DNA from: Burhinus oedicnemus
Lineage: Eukaryota > Chordata > Aves > Charadriiformes > Burhinidae
Assembly (NCBI GenBank): GCA_008921705.1
Contig: VFFE01009164.1
Span: 2,006,176-2,070,175, forward strand
Direction of reading: 5' to 3'
DNA: 64,000 nt
The position numbers and the translations under genes are program-made. Below are positions 52,021 through 64,000 of the stretch, one piece after another. The notes beneath the pieces are model-generated. The model was not told the DNA's origin. It did not search any database and worked only from the letters and a program-made list of their open reading frames with translations. Each line of letters opens with the position of its first letter. Position 1 is the first letter of the stretch.

Positions 52021-53738
52021 AATTTCAGAAGGGACTGAACTTCAGTCTACAGTTATTAATCCTGCAATCTTACTGTGAGTCTGTATCACAGCTGTTCTAC
52101 TTTAGCTCCCCATGTATCATTCTTTGTTACAAAAACAGCTCAAAAAGTTTTCTCATTGCTGAGCATGCCTATAACAACATATTTTAAGACAAAATCTTCT
52201 ATATATACCATTTGATAGTTTTAGTATATTCAATAAGTTTTGAGCAGGGAACTTCAAAATTCTCCCTTGATATAAAATTCCAAATCTTTTTACTATTTCA
52301 CAGACTCTTAGCTGGAATTTTTATGTAATCAAAATGTTTATTACAACAAATAATAACAGCAGATACATTTCATGTTTCTGAATGAAGTCAGCATAACAGA
52401 GTAACAAATTAAGTAATGACTGCAGGGATGACTTCACTGGTGTGCCCATAAAGATTAACAAAGAAATCAAAACTCACCAAAAATAATATTCAAAAAAAGA
52501 ACAAGGCAGACACAAGTGATACTTCACAAAAATAAGACACAGAATTTCCAAGAACAAAGAAAATCTTTGAGATAAGACAAACATCTATGACATCGTAATT
52601 TAAAAGATTAATGGGAGCAAAAGGTAATTAAATTGCCTATACTTAAGAGTTTAAAAGTTAAGTAGCTAAACCAAAGATCCTTCCAAAAATATATATATAA
52701 TGGAGGCCTGAGACACTCGGCTTCTTAAACTCCTAGAACAAGGATTCTTCAGACTAAGTTTGTTCCTGTTGAAGAACATTGCAAAAGTGCAGAACTACAG
52801 GCACTAAATGACTAATGCAAACAAAGGAAAAACTGCCAGTAATGAAATACTAGAGCCCCCAGTTGGTAGATTTTAAGCTACACAAATGAGGAAGAACATT
52901 TATTGAGCTTCAAAATGCATACTGAATGCCACTGAAACAAAACATGGATATAGTCAAAAGGGGTTTACTTCATAAAACGTACCTAAACCGTAATTTTTAA
53001 AGAAAGACAGTTCTTCATGTGAGGGAAACACACCTCCCAGATACAGAGATTTAACAACCATTTTGACAAAATACCTTAAAACTATTATCAAACAATAATA
53101 ATATGTAATTACCACATATTGCTTTGTCATAAAAATAACTGAGAACCAGACGGACCAACACATGATAGAATTCTCAACATTTAACCTCCAACCACAGTCA
53201 AATTTAGAACCGGCAAGTGTCCAAAAGCTCTTTTTAGTTCATGAATATGTGACGACCTCCATGAAATGAGCAGACTGTGTTTGCATTTGTACCAGACAGA
53301 TGTCAGTAACAGGTGATATACTAGTTACACAGAAGTATCTTGACCCTAAACGTATTCATTTAGATTATGTCCTTACACATCAAACAACACTGAATAGCAA
53401 AACCAGCCTCACACTGGCCAACAACAGTCCTGTGCGCTACCTGGCATTGCCTTTCGTGGCTTTGCCCAAGCCAGCACCGTGCTGCTTGGTTCTTCTGTCC
53501 CTCTGTCTCCAGCCCTTTGTCCTTTCCTCTCCACTTCAGCCCATGCCTGCATCACTCCCCTGGCTCCAGCCAGCTCGAAGGGAAAGAACTAGAGTCCAAA
53601 CACCCACCAAGCCCTGCAGATGTCTCCTTCTCCCCAGAAAAGTGATGGAGCAGCATGGGGGAGCCATGAATTGCAAAGGCCAGCAGGTCCTCACTCAGTG
53701 CACAGCACAGTGCTGTGTGCTGAGAAACAGGATCCACC

Positions 53739-53779
53739 AGAGACACAGAGAGAGGGAGGGAGAGAGAGAGAGAGAGAGA
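53739..53779. repeat. AG-rich microsatellite
   Basis: Imperfect GAGAGAGGGAGGG sequence running into a perfect (AG) run at 53761-53779. The 177-codon frame at 53300-53833 passes through it, which argues against that frame being a gene. Confidence 0.9.
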
Positions 53780-54519
53780 ATGTCTTGTCTGGACAGATTC
53801 TGGTTCTCCAGTAAGATAACTCAGCTGAGGTGAAGAAAGGAGAAAGAGACCTTCACATACAACCACAGTCCCAAAACTACCACTCTTACGTATTACAACA
53901 CCTGATACTATAATGTTATAAAAAATCTAGTGCCATTGTCTATCACTGCTGGATGCTTACAGAACAAAAATTCAATACAATCAGCACAATACAGTTACCC
54001 ATCAGCTGGGGGCCTAATGAGAGCCAGATTCTCTCTTTTTGTGGAATACTCCTCCAGACAACATGTAGAAAAGCACCGCCAACTATTATGGTAATAGGAT
54101 GACAGGGAAGTTGAAAGTACTGCATGGTAGCAGGCTCACACTAAAGAGAAGGCAGCTTTCCCACTCTTCAAAATTCCTCAAAAGCAGAGAGCAAGTTTTA
54201 GTCAGTTAAAGAAATTTGAAGAACAAGGAGAATTGCCTATGACATACACTCAGTTGAACAAACTCTACAAAGTTAAAAAACCCATGCTTTGGAACCATTC
54301 AGAGTTATACTGAGAAGGCAAAGGAACTGTTTCAGTACTTCCATCTAATTTAAGGACAGGAAAGTGCAGCAAAGGTGGGTATAAGCATAGGTAGACACAT
54401 GGCTCTTGGACAGCACTAACTGTTTTAAGGACAAAGAAATCTCTTGAGAAGTATTCCAGTTCTGCAAGAAACATCTCTCAGAAGGTTAAACCAAATATGA
54501 AGTAACATCATACAAATAA

Positions 54520-55255
54520 GAGAATCGGAGAATCATAGAACAGTTTAGGTTGGAAGGGACCTTAAAGATCATCTAGTTCCAACATCCCTGCCATGGGCAA
54601 GGACACCTCCCACTAGGCCTGGTTGCTCAAAGCCCCATCCAACCTGGCCTTGAACACTTCCAGGGATGGGGCATCCACAACTTCCCTGGGCAACCTGTTC
54701 CAGTGCCTCACCACCCTCAGAGTGAAAATTTTCTTCCTAAGATCTGATCTAAATCTACCCTCTTCCAGTTTAAAGCCATTATGCCTCATCCTATCACTAC
54801 ACGCCCTTGTAAAAAGTCCCTCTCCAGCTTTCTTGTAGGCCCCTTTCAGATACTGGAAGACTGCTATAAGGTCTCCCCAGAGCCTTCTCTTCTCCAGGCT
54901 GAATAACCCCAACTCTCACAGCCTGTCCTCATAGCAGAGGTGCTCCAGCCCTCTGATCATCTTCGTGGCCCTCCTCTGGACCCGCTTCAACAGGTCCATG
55001 TCCTTCACATGTTGGGGGCTCCAGAGCTGAACACAATATTCCAGGTGGGGTCTCTCAAGAGCAGAGTAGAGGGGCAGAATCACCTCCCTCGACCTGCTGG
55101 CCACACTTCTTTTGATGCAGCCCAGGATATGGTTGGCCTTCTGGGCTGCACGTGCACATTGCTGGCTCATGTTGAGCTTCTCATCCACCAACATCCCCAA
55201 GTCCCTCTCCTCAGGGCTGCTCTTGATCCATTCTCTGCCCAGCCTGTGTTTGTGC
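54520..55255 (-). mobile_element. CR1 LINE, 3' half of ORF2 and 3' end
   Basis: A 5'-truncated CR1 in reverse orientation. The 3' tail appears on the plus strand as AGAATCGGAGAATCATAGAA at 54521-54540. Two minus-strand open segments lie in the same frame: 55200 to 54919 with [38 protein letters not shown] and [13 protein letters not shown]; and 54912 to 54613 with LFSLEKRRL and [19 protein letters not shown]. They are separated only by a TGA at 54916-54918 where the family has arginine (AGA), a single-base change. The alignment fades at about 55255, near the region reading as 'CAGCCTGTGTTTGTGC'. Palm and endonuclease are missing. Inactive remnant of intermediate age. Confidence 0.95.
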
Positions 55256-57127
55256 AGAATAATCTATACTTCTAGCAAGTTTCTCCCTTATAAGATATGC
55301 CTCAGTTTGCCTGCTTATGGCTAATTGTTTTGTCTTTTTAATAAACACCTGACTGGAAATCTTTGTGAGTATTTGCAGTAAGCAGATGAAGTATATGAAA
55401 GCACTATGGTAAGAATATGTACACATGTATGAAAAATATTATTAAAAAAAAAATAAGTGAAGTTGAGACAATTTGGTATTGGAAGTATGTGACATCTGAA
55501 AAATAAGAAATACAATTTAATCTATGTCCATGGATAGTTTCATTACTTCTCACACTCAGGACAGGATGTTATATTCAAAAAAGCTCAATTAAATCTGTAC
55601 TATTTTTATTTTATTTTACTGATTTTGCAAATCTTTGTTTATTGCTGGAAAGAACACTGAATCCCACCCTCCTCGGGACTTGTATGCCTTTGAATGTTAC
55701 ACCTCTGTAGTTTCACTCCAACTGTGCTAGAAATTATTTTCAGCTGGCCCAGAGGCATTGTCGAATGCTCTGCGCTGCCATGGGCAAGACCAATATTTGA
55801 TAGCTAACTTAGGACTCCTGCTGCCTGAACTGGTAGAGAACAAGCATGTGGTAGAAGTGATGAGCTTGTTCTCCCGAGGGTAGGGTGCCAGCTGCACTAT
55901 AAAAGAGAGATAGTGTGGAATTAATAGTGGCCTCACAGGCAGGCTGTATATTTTGCCTTTCAACAGAAAAAGTCATGCTTTAATGGAAGCTAGAATGGAC
56001 AAACGAAGACTCAGAATGCAGAAAAGGCGACCGCTGCCTTGCAAAATGAATTTATTTCAGTTTTGCGTACTTCAGTCTCATTATTGCAGCATGCTTTTCA
56101 GATGCTTTAAAGGATAGTTTGTGTCTAAATAAGCCTACAATCTAATAACAAACCACTACAGAACTGCTACAGAAAAACAAAGGAGACAATAGAAGCAAAT
56201 TCTGTAAATGGAAACTTTTAATTAATGCATACAAGAAGGCAGAAGCGGGCTTATAAGAAGGATGCATAAGCGAATGCAGCAGAAGCTTTTTTGATGAGCT
56301 CATGAGGTTCCCTCATGGGTACAAAGCTGTGGAAAACAAAATAGAACTGTGAAAGAAATTGCATCCAAATACATGGACAAGTCTGGAAGTACTGGCAAAG
56401 CAGAATGAACAGGAATGACATAAAACTTGATGACAGAAAAAAAAAAAAATCCACAAATGACAAAGTTCAAAGACCAATTTCCTGAGTTTTTGGACCTAAC
56501 AAACAAACTTCCTCAAAGAAAATCAATGTAGCATTGATACTTCACTGAGTTCCACAAACATTTTCCACCCCCTCAAAATCTATTACTGGACTGCTCACCA
56601 CATTTGGAAAGCACCCATGTAAAGCTTTGCGAGCAGCTTAAATTTGAGGCAAGAGGCCTTGAGAAGAATATAAAATAGGAAGGGATATGAAAATGTAACC
56701 AGAATAAAAGAAGGAATTCACTGACTACATTTAGCTTTAAGGAAGGCAGCATCTGATTTGCAAACCAACAAAAAAAGAAAGAATGAAATTACAAAAGTTA
56801 GGACAGAGGCAAGAAGGTCTGAATGAGACATTTAACAGGAGGATCGAAGGAAAAAAATGGATCTGAATGACATTGAAAAAAAGAAGGTACAAAAGCTGGT
56901 TCTGGTCAGGATGTATGAAGCATGAGGAAAGTAAGAGTAAAAAATAACCCTGAGTCACTGAATCTGAGTGACAAGAAGGATAATGTTCTTGTCATTTGTG
57001 ATAGAAAAAAAGTGGATAGAGTTTGGTTTTTAAATGATAAGATAATTAAAAGACATCCTGTTAGAGATCCAGCCTGAGACACAGGATTAGATGGAAGGAA
57101 CAATAACACTGGTGGAAAGACAGATTT
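55256..57127. other. Non-coding stretch between two CR1 copies
   Basis: No gene or repeat recognised in these 1.9 kb. An A13-type run occurs near 56437-56450. Minus-strand frames are short and low-complexity. Confidence 0.55.
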
Positions 57128-58022
57128 ATCATAGAATCATGGAACAGTTTTGGTTGGAAGGGACCTTTAAAGGTCACCTAGTCTGACCCGCTTGCAATAA
57201 GGAGGGGCATCTTCAACCAGATCAGGTTGCTAAGAGCCCCAACCAACCTGACCTTGAACGCTTCCAGAGATGGGGCATCTACCACCTCTCTGGGCAACCT
57301 GTTCCAGTGTTTCACCATCCTCATTGTAAGAAATTTCTTCCTTCTAGATAGTCTGAATCTACCCTCTTTTAGTTTAAAACCATTACCCCTTGTCCTACTG
57401 CAACAGGCCCTGCTAAAAAGTTTGTCTCCGTCTTTCTTGTAAGCCTCCTTGAACTACTGAAAGGCCACAATAAGGTCTCCCCGAAGCCTTCTCTTCTGCA
57501 GGCTGAACAACCCCAACTCTCCCAGCCTGTCCTCATAGGAGAGGTGCTCCAGCTCTCTGGTCATTTTTGTGGCCCTCCTCTGGACCCACTCCAACAGGTC
57601 CATGTCTTTCCTGTGCTGAGGGCTCCAGAGCTAGATGCAGTACTCCAGGTGGGGTCTCACCAGAGTGGAGTAGAGGGACAGAATCACCTCCCTTGACCTG
57701 CTGGTCATGCTTCTTTTGATGCAGCTCAGGATACAGTTGGCCTTCTGGGCTGTGAGTGCACATTGTTGGCTCGTGGCCATCTTTTCATCCACCAGTACCC
57801 CCAGGTCCTTCTCCACAGGGCTGCTCTCAATCCCTTCATCCCCCAGCCTGTATTGATACTGGGGATTGCCCTGACCCAGGTCCAGGACCCTGCTCTTGGC
57901 CTCACTGAACCTCATGAGGTTCAGATGGGCCCACTTGAGCTTGTCCAGGTCCCTCTGGATGGCGTGCTGTCCCTCAGGCACGTCAACTGCACCACTCAGC
58001 TTGGTGTCATCTGCAATTTGCA
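57128..58022 (-). mobile_element. CR1 LINE, 3' half of ORF2 including palm, and 3' end
   Basis: A second minus-strand CR1. Its tail reads ATCATAGAATCATGGAACAG on the plus strand at the left end. On the minus strand the frame 58059-57634 carries [15 protein letters not shown] (palm catalytic pair), [52 protein letters not shown]. It is stopped by TAG at 57631-57633, where the family has glutamine (CAG), and again by TAG at 57454-57456, where the family has tyrosine; both stops are in the same frame, and the rest of the C-terminal region continues between and after them. Recognisable identity ends near 58022, just past the palm. Inactive. It directly abuts an older CR1 fragment on the same strand. 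Confidence 0.95.
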
Positions 58023-58084
58023 AGTCATCTGTATAACCGTAACAGTAAAAGCAATGCATGTGGCTAACTCACCTGGAAACAGGT

Positions 58085-58525
58085 CTTTAAGCTATCGAAT
58101 TTTCTAAACTTACTATAACTGCCATTGCTCTTCTACAGACTCTTTAGTTCATACACATCTTTTCTGAAGTGCCCAGAACTGAATATATTAATCCAGAGGA
58201 AGCCTGGACAGTGCTGAAAGATAGTTTCATACATCTTCTATAACATACTTCATTTTCATTATCCAATGCTTGCACTTTTTACAACAGTATCACATCAGTG
58301 TCTCATCTTTGGTTGGGGCCACCTGCAATCCTAAAATCTTTTTTCTAAGGAACTGCTATCTAGATAATTATTCCCCAACCTGTATTTATTCAGTGGATTA
58401 GTCTTGACTAATGCTAAGCATAGCGTTCTTTCATTTCAGACTGTATTTCCAATTTCTACCATCATTTTGAATTACAATGCTGTCCTCTATTGTTGCTGTC
58501 CCCAACCAAGCTTGCTATCATTTAC
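58085..58525 (-). mobile_element. Old CR1-type LINE fragment, strongly diverged
   Basis: The plus strand shows, in order, blocks that match the complement of an older amniote CR1 type: 'GTGCCCAGAACTGAATATA' near 58161, a degenerate 'CAGTATCACATCAGTGTCTC' region near 58285, 'ACTGCTATCTAGATAATTATTCCCCAACCTGTATTT' type sequence at 58350-58387, 'TTTCATTTCAGACTGTATTTCC' region at 58430-58451, 'ATCATTTTGAATTACAATG' at 58461-58479, and 'CCCCAACCAAGCTTGCTATCA' region at 58500-58520. These correspond to the part of ORF2 just after the palm. It is more diverged than the adjacent 57128-58022 copy and has no open frame. A CA microsatellite (58524-58555) follows. Assignment rests on recalled consensus. 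Confidence 0.68.
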
Positions 58526-58555
58526 ACACACACACATATTTACATACACACATAC
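58524..58555. repeat. CA-rich microsatellite
   Basis: Imperfect CA repeat interrupted by TATTTACATA. Confidence 0.9.
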
Positions 58556-61500
58556 AGAAAAAAGAAGTAAGGGAGAAGCCAGTCTGCCATCCACTACTAC
58601 TTGACTTTACAAAAAACAAATCCAAAATACCAGAAACACTTTCACGGTTCCACACCAGATAGCAAGAAATAACCCTCCCAGACAACTATCAATGCACAGA
58701 ATTGGGTAAAGGAATTCACTGAAGAGGTTTTCACTACATGTAAATACCTTCTCCAACTTCTCATGATCTTTAGGTTGCATCACTCATTCCTTACTAAAAC
58801 AAAATTTAAGGAATATAGAAATCATACAAAAATCACAATCCTCTGAAGTCTTTCTCTTGCAGCCACGCGACTGCACACTGAATGATTTGGGTACCTTGTG
58901 GACCTCCTCAGGACCATCATGGTGATGCCGAGACATGGGCATCAGTGTAGACACACCTGCAGTGCTCAGACCCCCACCACACTCTCACCCCACAGTAGCC
59001 TCACAGGGAGCACACAGATCACAGCCAGCATGGCTAACCCTTTCCTCGGTCTCTGGTGCCACAGACATGCTGCCTGTGCTGGAGACCCAACACTACCTAA
59101 AGACATCCCAGGACATGCTACACTTCTGCCAGAAACACTGCTGCCATATGCAGTCTTCTTTCCAATGGAGGAAAAGGACACCTCTTCCATAAACAACCTT
59201 CTCCTCCAGGAATGGATAAGACTCTGTCCCTTGTTGATATAAATGGGAAACAGACCATCCACCACTGCTTGCGGTCAATGACAGATATGATAAATCAATC
59301 CTGAACAAAAAATGTTTGTTGTCGATGTACACACAAAGCATTCCTGTGAAAAGGTTATTCCTTCCCAGTACTAAGTTGAAATGTGAAATATATTAGCAGA
59401 CAAAAAACTTAAATGGACAAGTAGAAGCTATTCCATGCCAAATGCCACTCAAAATGCTCATCCAGTCTGTAAAACAATTTTATATGGGCTCCTCATTTCT
59501 GAGTGAGCACTTCTGTGACCACAACAAATCATGAAAGTAGAATTTGGAAAATTTACCTGGACTACAACTCAGACCCAGTACACTGAGGAATACTCTAGGT
59601 TTTTTCCCATTTTCATGTATGTATCGCTGTTTTACTCCTTCGCTTGAAGGCTGCAGTGAGGTAGCACTGGTTGGATGCTATCTTATGGCTGTCTTGTTGG
59701 TATGTTCAGAGAAGCCACTAATCATGACTAAATCCATTTTCTATTGGTTCTAACACATGCTTTTTGTCGTATTTACAGCATGCTGAAAGTATTAAAAATT
59801 GGAAGTTCTTTTCATTGAGCAGTATATGATGCAGACTGATGTATTTCATAAAGATCATTTTTGGTATAAATAACAAGTGGGATACCAGGTAGCTCGCCCT
59901 GGTATGCTGAAGAGAGAAAGACCTGCCAAGCCACACTAGGAACAGAAATATTTTGTAACTGTTTTCAATTCTCCTCCCCCTCTACAATATTTTTACTGAA
60001 CAAACTGAACTTCAAACAAACACTGCTCAGGCTTTCAGTACTAACTTGAGTTCAGGTCACTTAGTTTCATACAACGTACTTAATATAAACTTCTCAAAAA
60101 GTGCTTGGGAAGGGCTGTTTTCAATATTCAAATTACTGTATGTGTGTGGCTGTAGCATCCACAGCTTCAAGAAAACATGACAGGACTTTCATTAATATAG
60201 CAAGATGTGATTGTTGCTCTTAAATTTTGCTTAGATTTTAACTTTTCCAGTTTTAAAGACCATTATTAAAATGTATTTATTCTTCAGTTATTTTTAATCA
60301 TAATATTCAACTGAAGTTTGGGTCAAAATAAATAACCTGGCCCAAGGGCCTAATTTGCAGTGAGGTCTTATTTCAGAGTTTGCTGATAACCTCATGAAGA
60401 AATAATTAGAACATTTAAAGTGACAAATTAAAGCCAATGCAATTAGCAATAACCCTCATGATTACTTAATATTTTCTAAGTGCTTTTGAAAAAGCAATGA
60501 CAGGATTTTATGCTACAAGATAAAATTCTGTTCATGTGGAGCAGCGAATTACATATGTTTACCATATTAAACAGGGCGAGAAAAAAATCAGATGGAGTAA
60601 AAGGATATTAATAAATTACAACTAGGGAGTATCACCAAAGTAAAATATCCACCCTGTCACTTGGTTCTGTCATGGTGGTCTGCAAGTCCTGAACTTACGT
60701 CGTCAATGCCCAGCCAAAATAAATCTCAATTTCCATTTTTAAAAGTAGCGTATGATCATTTGAACCAATTTAGATTATAACATCTGATCAGAGAAACACA
60801 TTTTAAAAACTAGTCTTCATGCAGAATTATGGGGAGTGATATTTTTTCTGTAGAACAAAATAAAACTGCAAGGGACACAAGAAAAGCCAGGCCTTTGCCC
60901 CAAAGACAAGCACGTACCAAAACTCTCTGAATTTTTGTCTTCTCTCTCACATAATTCTTGGATCTTCACTGTTCTCAGAATCCCATACAGCACAGTCTGA
61001 AAACAGTTCAGGGACGTGTGTGTGTGTACCTGCATTTACATATATGAGACTCCATTGAAAGAACTCAAATCATCAATAAACCTAAAATTTTTCAGTCACC
61101 CCTTGATTTTCTTTCAATTTAGAATAGTTTCAGAATGGAAATTAAATTCTCTTAGAGTCAGTGCTGCAGGACTGCTTGGAGAAAAAAACCCCACTGTTTT
61201 ACTTGAAATCTGTGAAAAGATTTTGCATCAACCTCCAGGTCTGGAAATAAGAATAAACTCATTAAATCCAAACAGACTACTGCTCAACTGAGAAACAACT
61301 CACTTCAGAAAAAGAAATATCTCTTCAACTGGTTAGAGACAGGAAATATTTTACTTTTCGCACCAAATAATTAGCAATAACAAATATACTTGAACGCAGT
61401 AAGCACATGAAAATGCACAAAAAGATTTGCAGTAGCAAACCACTTAGTGCTTTATGCAGTATCATTTATACGTGGGATGTGAAACAAAGTACAAGTTCCA

Positions 61501-64000
61501 TGCCTCTATGGAACATACATACAAGCTAGAACAAAAAAGCCAAAACCTAAATCAATCTGCCATGATAAATGCATGTCATATCAAAATTGCAAATTTATAT
61601 AAAAGATGACCCTTCCTAAACATTTTACAATATCAAATACAGTGTCCAGTTTGGTATGTGGACTACAGGTTTTTTGACGCATTTGGACTCAGCAAGCAGT
61701 ATGCTTTGTACTCAAATGCAGATAGTATTATCCATATCCAACCCAACTGGCACACAAAGGCCAATGTTGATATACATGTGACAATTCAGTCCCTATTCTC
61801 ATTTGCTATTGAAACTCATTCTCTTAACATCTAGGACAGGTTTTCTTCATATAGGATGGGAATACTGCAAAGGAAAACCATCTTGGAGAAAAAATCTGAT
61901 GCACAGCATTAAAAAAATAAATGATGGTTGTTTCAATGGTTTTCGCTTTTATACCATGAAGTTTTCGTGGTGATTTGCTTCTGTTAATCAGACTAAGAAC
62001 ACAAAATAAGCAGTGCTGACTATTGACTCTGTTGGACTGGTGGAACCAACACTCCAAACTACGGAGGCAGAGCCCACAGTAACGTAGCACAGGAGAGACA
62101 GCACCTCTGCTTGCTGAAACGCCTACTGCTCTTGAATGGCAAATTCTTCTCTCCTGCCTATACATACCCTTTTTCAAGTGTCTGAATGTTGGCAATACAG
62201 AATGTCTCGATCTGCCAGTTAGCACATATCACCAGGCAGTACTGACTGCTTTTCAAGTCATTTGCAATTGAAATTTTGCTCATAAAAAGCCTTTACTTAC
62301 CAGCCACCATGATTGCTTTCTGTTTTCTTAAAAATATTAGCAAAAACAGGCTTAAAGCAAAACAAAAACGTGCTTTGTTGCTTAGTAACCTATTACGGAA
62401 ATTTTAAACTCCCTCTCAAGTTATTTTAGATTGGTTGACCATTCTCCAGAGAAAAAATTCTGGCTAACAAGTCAGTAACAAACACTATATTCCTCTACAC
62501 CAAGTAAAATACATTTTCTTTATTTTTAATTGAAGAAGCAGCAACAACCACAGCATCTGCCACAACACCTTTGTAGATTCTGTGGTGTTCTCACCAGCTG
62601 GAAAAATTATTGTAGGAGTCACAATATGGACAGAAAAAATGTCTAAAAGTAGCTGAAGAGTTTCAAGAACTTGCATGGGCAGACCTTTAGCATCTCTGCT
62701 TCTTCATGATTTCATTTCATGTTTTAAAATCTGCTAGGACGACACAATCTCAGGCATAGAAACATTTTCATATCAAGACCACAGTCATCCTTGGATCACT
62801 GCTCCTGCCAGCGGTTGTCTAGGCTGGACGAAAACCCTGTGTCCAAGGACACATTCACCACTGCCAAAGGGACACTCAGTATGGCTCTCTCCCATGAGGG
62901 CTGGAAGCAGAGCTCCATACCCACGTGCCGCTGTTCACAGACACTGCACCACACCAAACCAATAGCTCTGTTAGTTCAGCAGTACTTTAGAAATGTCAGC
63001 AACACACTCCGCTGTCAGATGAAGACATCCTACATGCAGCTTAATACGTAGTTAAAACACACTGATGCCAGTCCTGGGCAGGTAACTATCCCATGGGCTT
63101 CTCATTCCCTGTCCTTTGCCTACAGCAGCACTTTCAGTGCAGGAATACTGAAAGTTTAACTGAAGTTAAAACATTTTAGTAAAATTTTAGTTTAAATTTT
63201 CTTTTTTATTTGAAACTCCCAATCTTCTTGTTTGAATACATTCTTTTCCAATTGGCAATATTTTATTAAAGATAGAGAGAACCCTCAAATCCACTTGCAT
63301 AGAAGTTTTTGTGATGCAGATCTGGTTTCTTGATTTCAGTGGCTTTTACAAGCTTCTGGTGAAATCCAAATTTCTTTTACACCAATATTCAAATTCTTTC
63401 CCATTTCCCACCTTCTCACAAATTTGCTAAGTGGCTCATTGAGTCCTGCTCTTGGGTGTACAAATTCAGTACCCTGGGGAAATACAGTGACAGTAGTTAA
63501 ACTTTCTCTTTGGCGGATTTCTCCTGTTCAAGTCTTAAGACATCCCAAAAAAATTATTTAGAAACTTACGTAAACCTGAGGCTACCACCTCAATGTATGA
63601 ATCTATACAAAAACCTGCATGGGGGAATATTGCAAATACATACTTAAACTGCAAAGTAATAGATCCTGCAGTATTTAATTTTCCCAGATTCGCATAATGC
63701 TCCTGCATACAGGCTTCACTCTCCATTCGCGTTACGGGTAATGAAGAGTAAAATAAAAATTAAAAATTTAATATAAAATTTAAAAAAAGTTTGTATCAGA
63801 CCTGGGGAAGAACATTATTATTTACATCAAATGAAAAGTGTCCTTTTTAAAAATGCATAAGTTATTAAGTCACTACCAACTAACTACAGAGTAAATAACT
63901 TAATTACATATTTACTGGCTAGTCTGAATGATCTCTACATTCGTCTTTCAAATGAATTTAAGTAAATGCTTGTACTCAGTTATTTAATCTTTTTTTCTCA
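58526..64000. other. Non-coding stretch, no gene recognised
   Basis: Nothing firmly recognised in the last 5.5 kb. The part 58890-59170 is slightly GC-rich with overlapping open frames on both strands (up to 114 codons) that show no motif. A TG run lies at 61016-61028. A minus-strand frame at 61824-62225 (133 codons) has no recognisable domain. An AT-rich segment at 60330-60500 has several TAATTAG/CAATTAG words and is mentioned as a finding. Confidence 0.5.

Larger units (their letters stand above)
44705..54519. other. Non-coding stretch, no gene recognised
   Basis: About 9.8 kb without any mobile element or gene I recognise. It includes a 23-base tandem duplication (44919-44964), a polypurine/poly-G tract (45307-45385), an inverted repeat at 47707-47726, T/A runs at 49028-49050, a CA-rich compound repeat at 51977-52020 and an AG repeat at 53739-53779. 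Open frames at 45369-45764 (131 codons) and 53300-53833 (177 codons, partly GC-rich and running through the AG repeat) have no recognisable motif. Confidence 0.5.

Noticed and set aside
53300..53833. 177-codon open frame on the plus strand, the second longest here
   Set aside because: It runs through an AG microsatellite and a locally GC-rich patch with few stops, overlaps a 104-codon minus-strand frame, and shows no domain.
61824..62225. 133-codon minus-strand frame
   Set aside because: No recognisable domain and no supporting context.

Overview
This window looks like intronic or intergenic DNA from a bird, probably a neoavian. It is AT-rich and shows no protein-coding gene I can name. It carries several CR1 LINE fragments with the bird-type ATTCTATGATTCT-like 3' tail, and TG...CA long terminal repeats of a kind I recall from bird genomes. 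Every coding signal I can firmly recognise belongs to CR1 reverse transcriptase remnants. I see no tRNA, rRNA, CRISPR array or bacterial-type operon.

Layout. 1-8151: no recognisable element apart from small simple repeats. 8153-8360: CR1 3' end (+), followed by a G/T-rich tract with a G-quadruplex motif (8478-8595). 10021-10595: (GAATA)21 microsatellite joined to a CR1 (-) with a 147-codon open frame. 10596-29249: about 18.6 kb with nothing recognised beyond weak candidate exons. 29250-29680: CR1 (-) in which part of the endonuclease region is joined directly to the C-terminal end of the same polyprotein. 30812-31174: solo LTR with a perfect 5-bp target-site duplication. 31687-31931: GC-rich patch. 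32040-33420: very old, decayed CR1-like LINE (+). 36714-37187: second solo LTR of a different family with an AATAAA signal. 43642-44704: the best-preserved CR1 (+), with one in-frame stop, and a 41-bp LTR-like insertion flanked by a perfect 5-bp duplication in its 3' tail. 54520-55255 and 57128-58022: two further CR1 copies (-), the second abutting a much older CR1 (58085-58525, -). 58526-64000: nothing recognised.

How the parts relate. The elements are independent insertions of different ages, not a system. CR1 copies are 5'-truncated, as is usual for target-primed reverse transcription. The LTRs are solo copies left after recombination. Nesting gives some order: the 41-bp insertion at 44641 is younger than the CR1 it interrupts. 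Several splice-bounded open segments, mostly on the minus strand between 2.1 and 17.0 kb, can be joined in compatible phase, but they are too small and too freely chosen to be called a gene. The most unusual object is the 41-bp near-palindromic insertion at 44641-44681.
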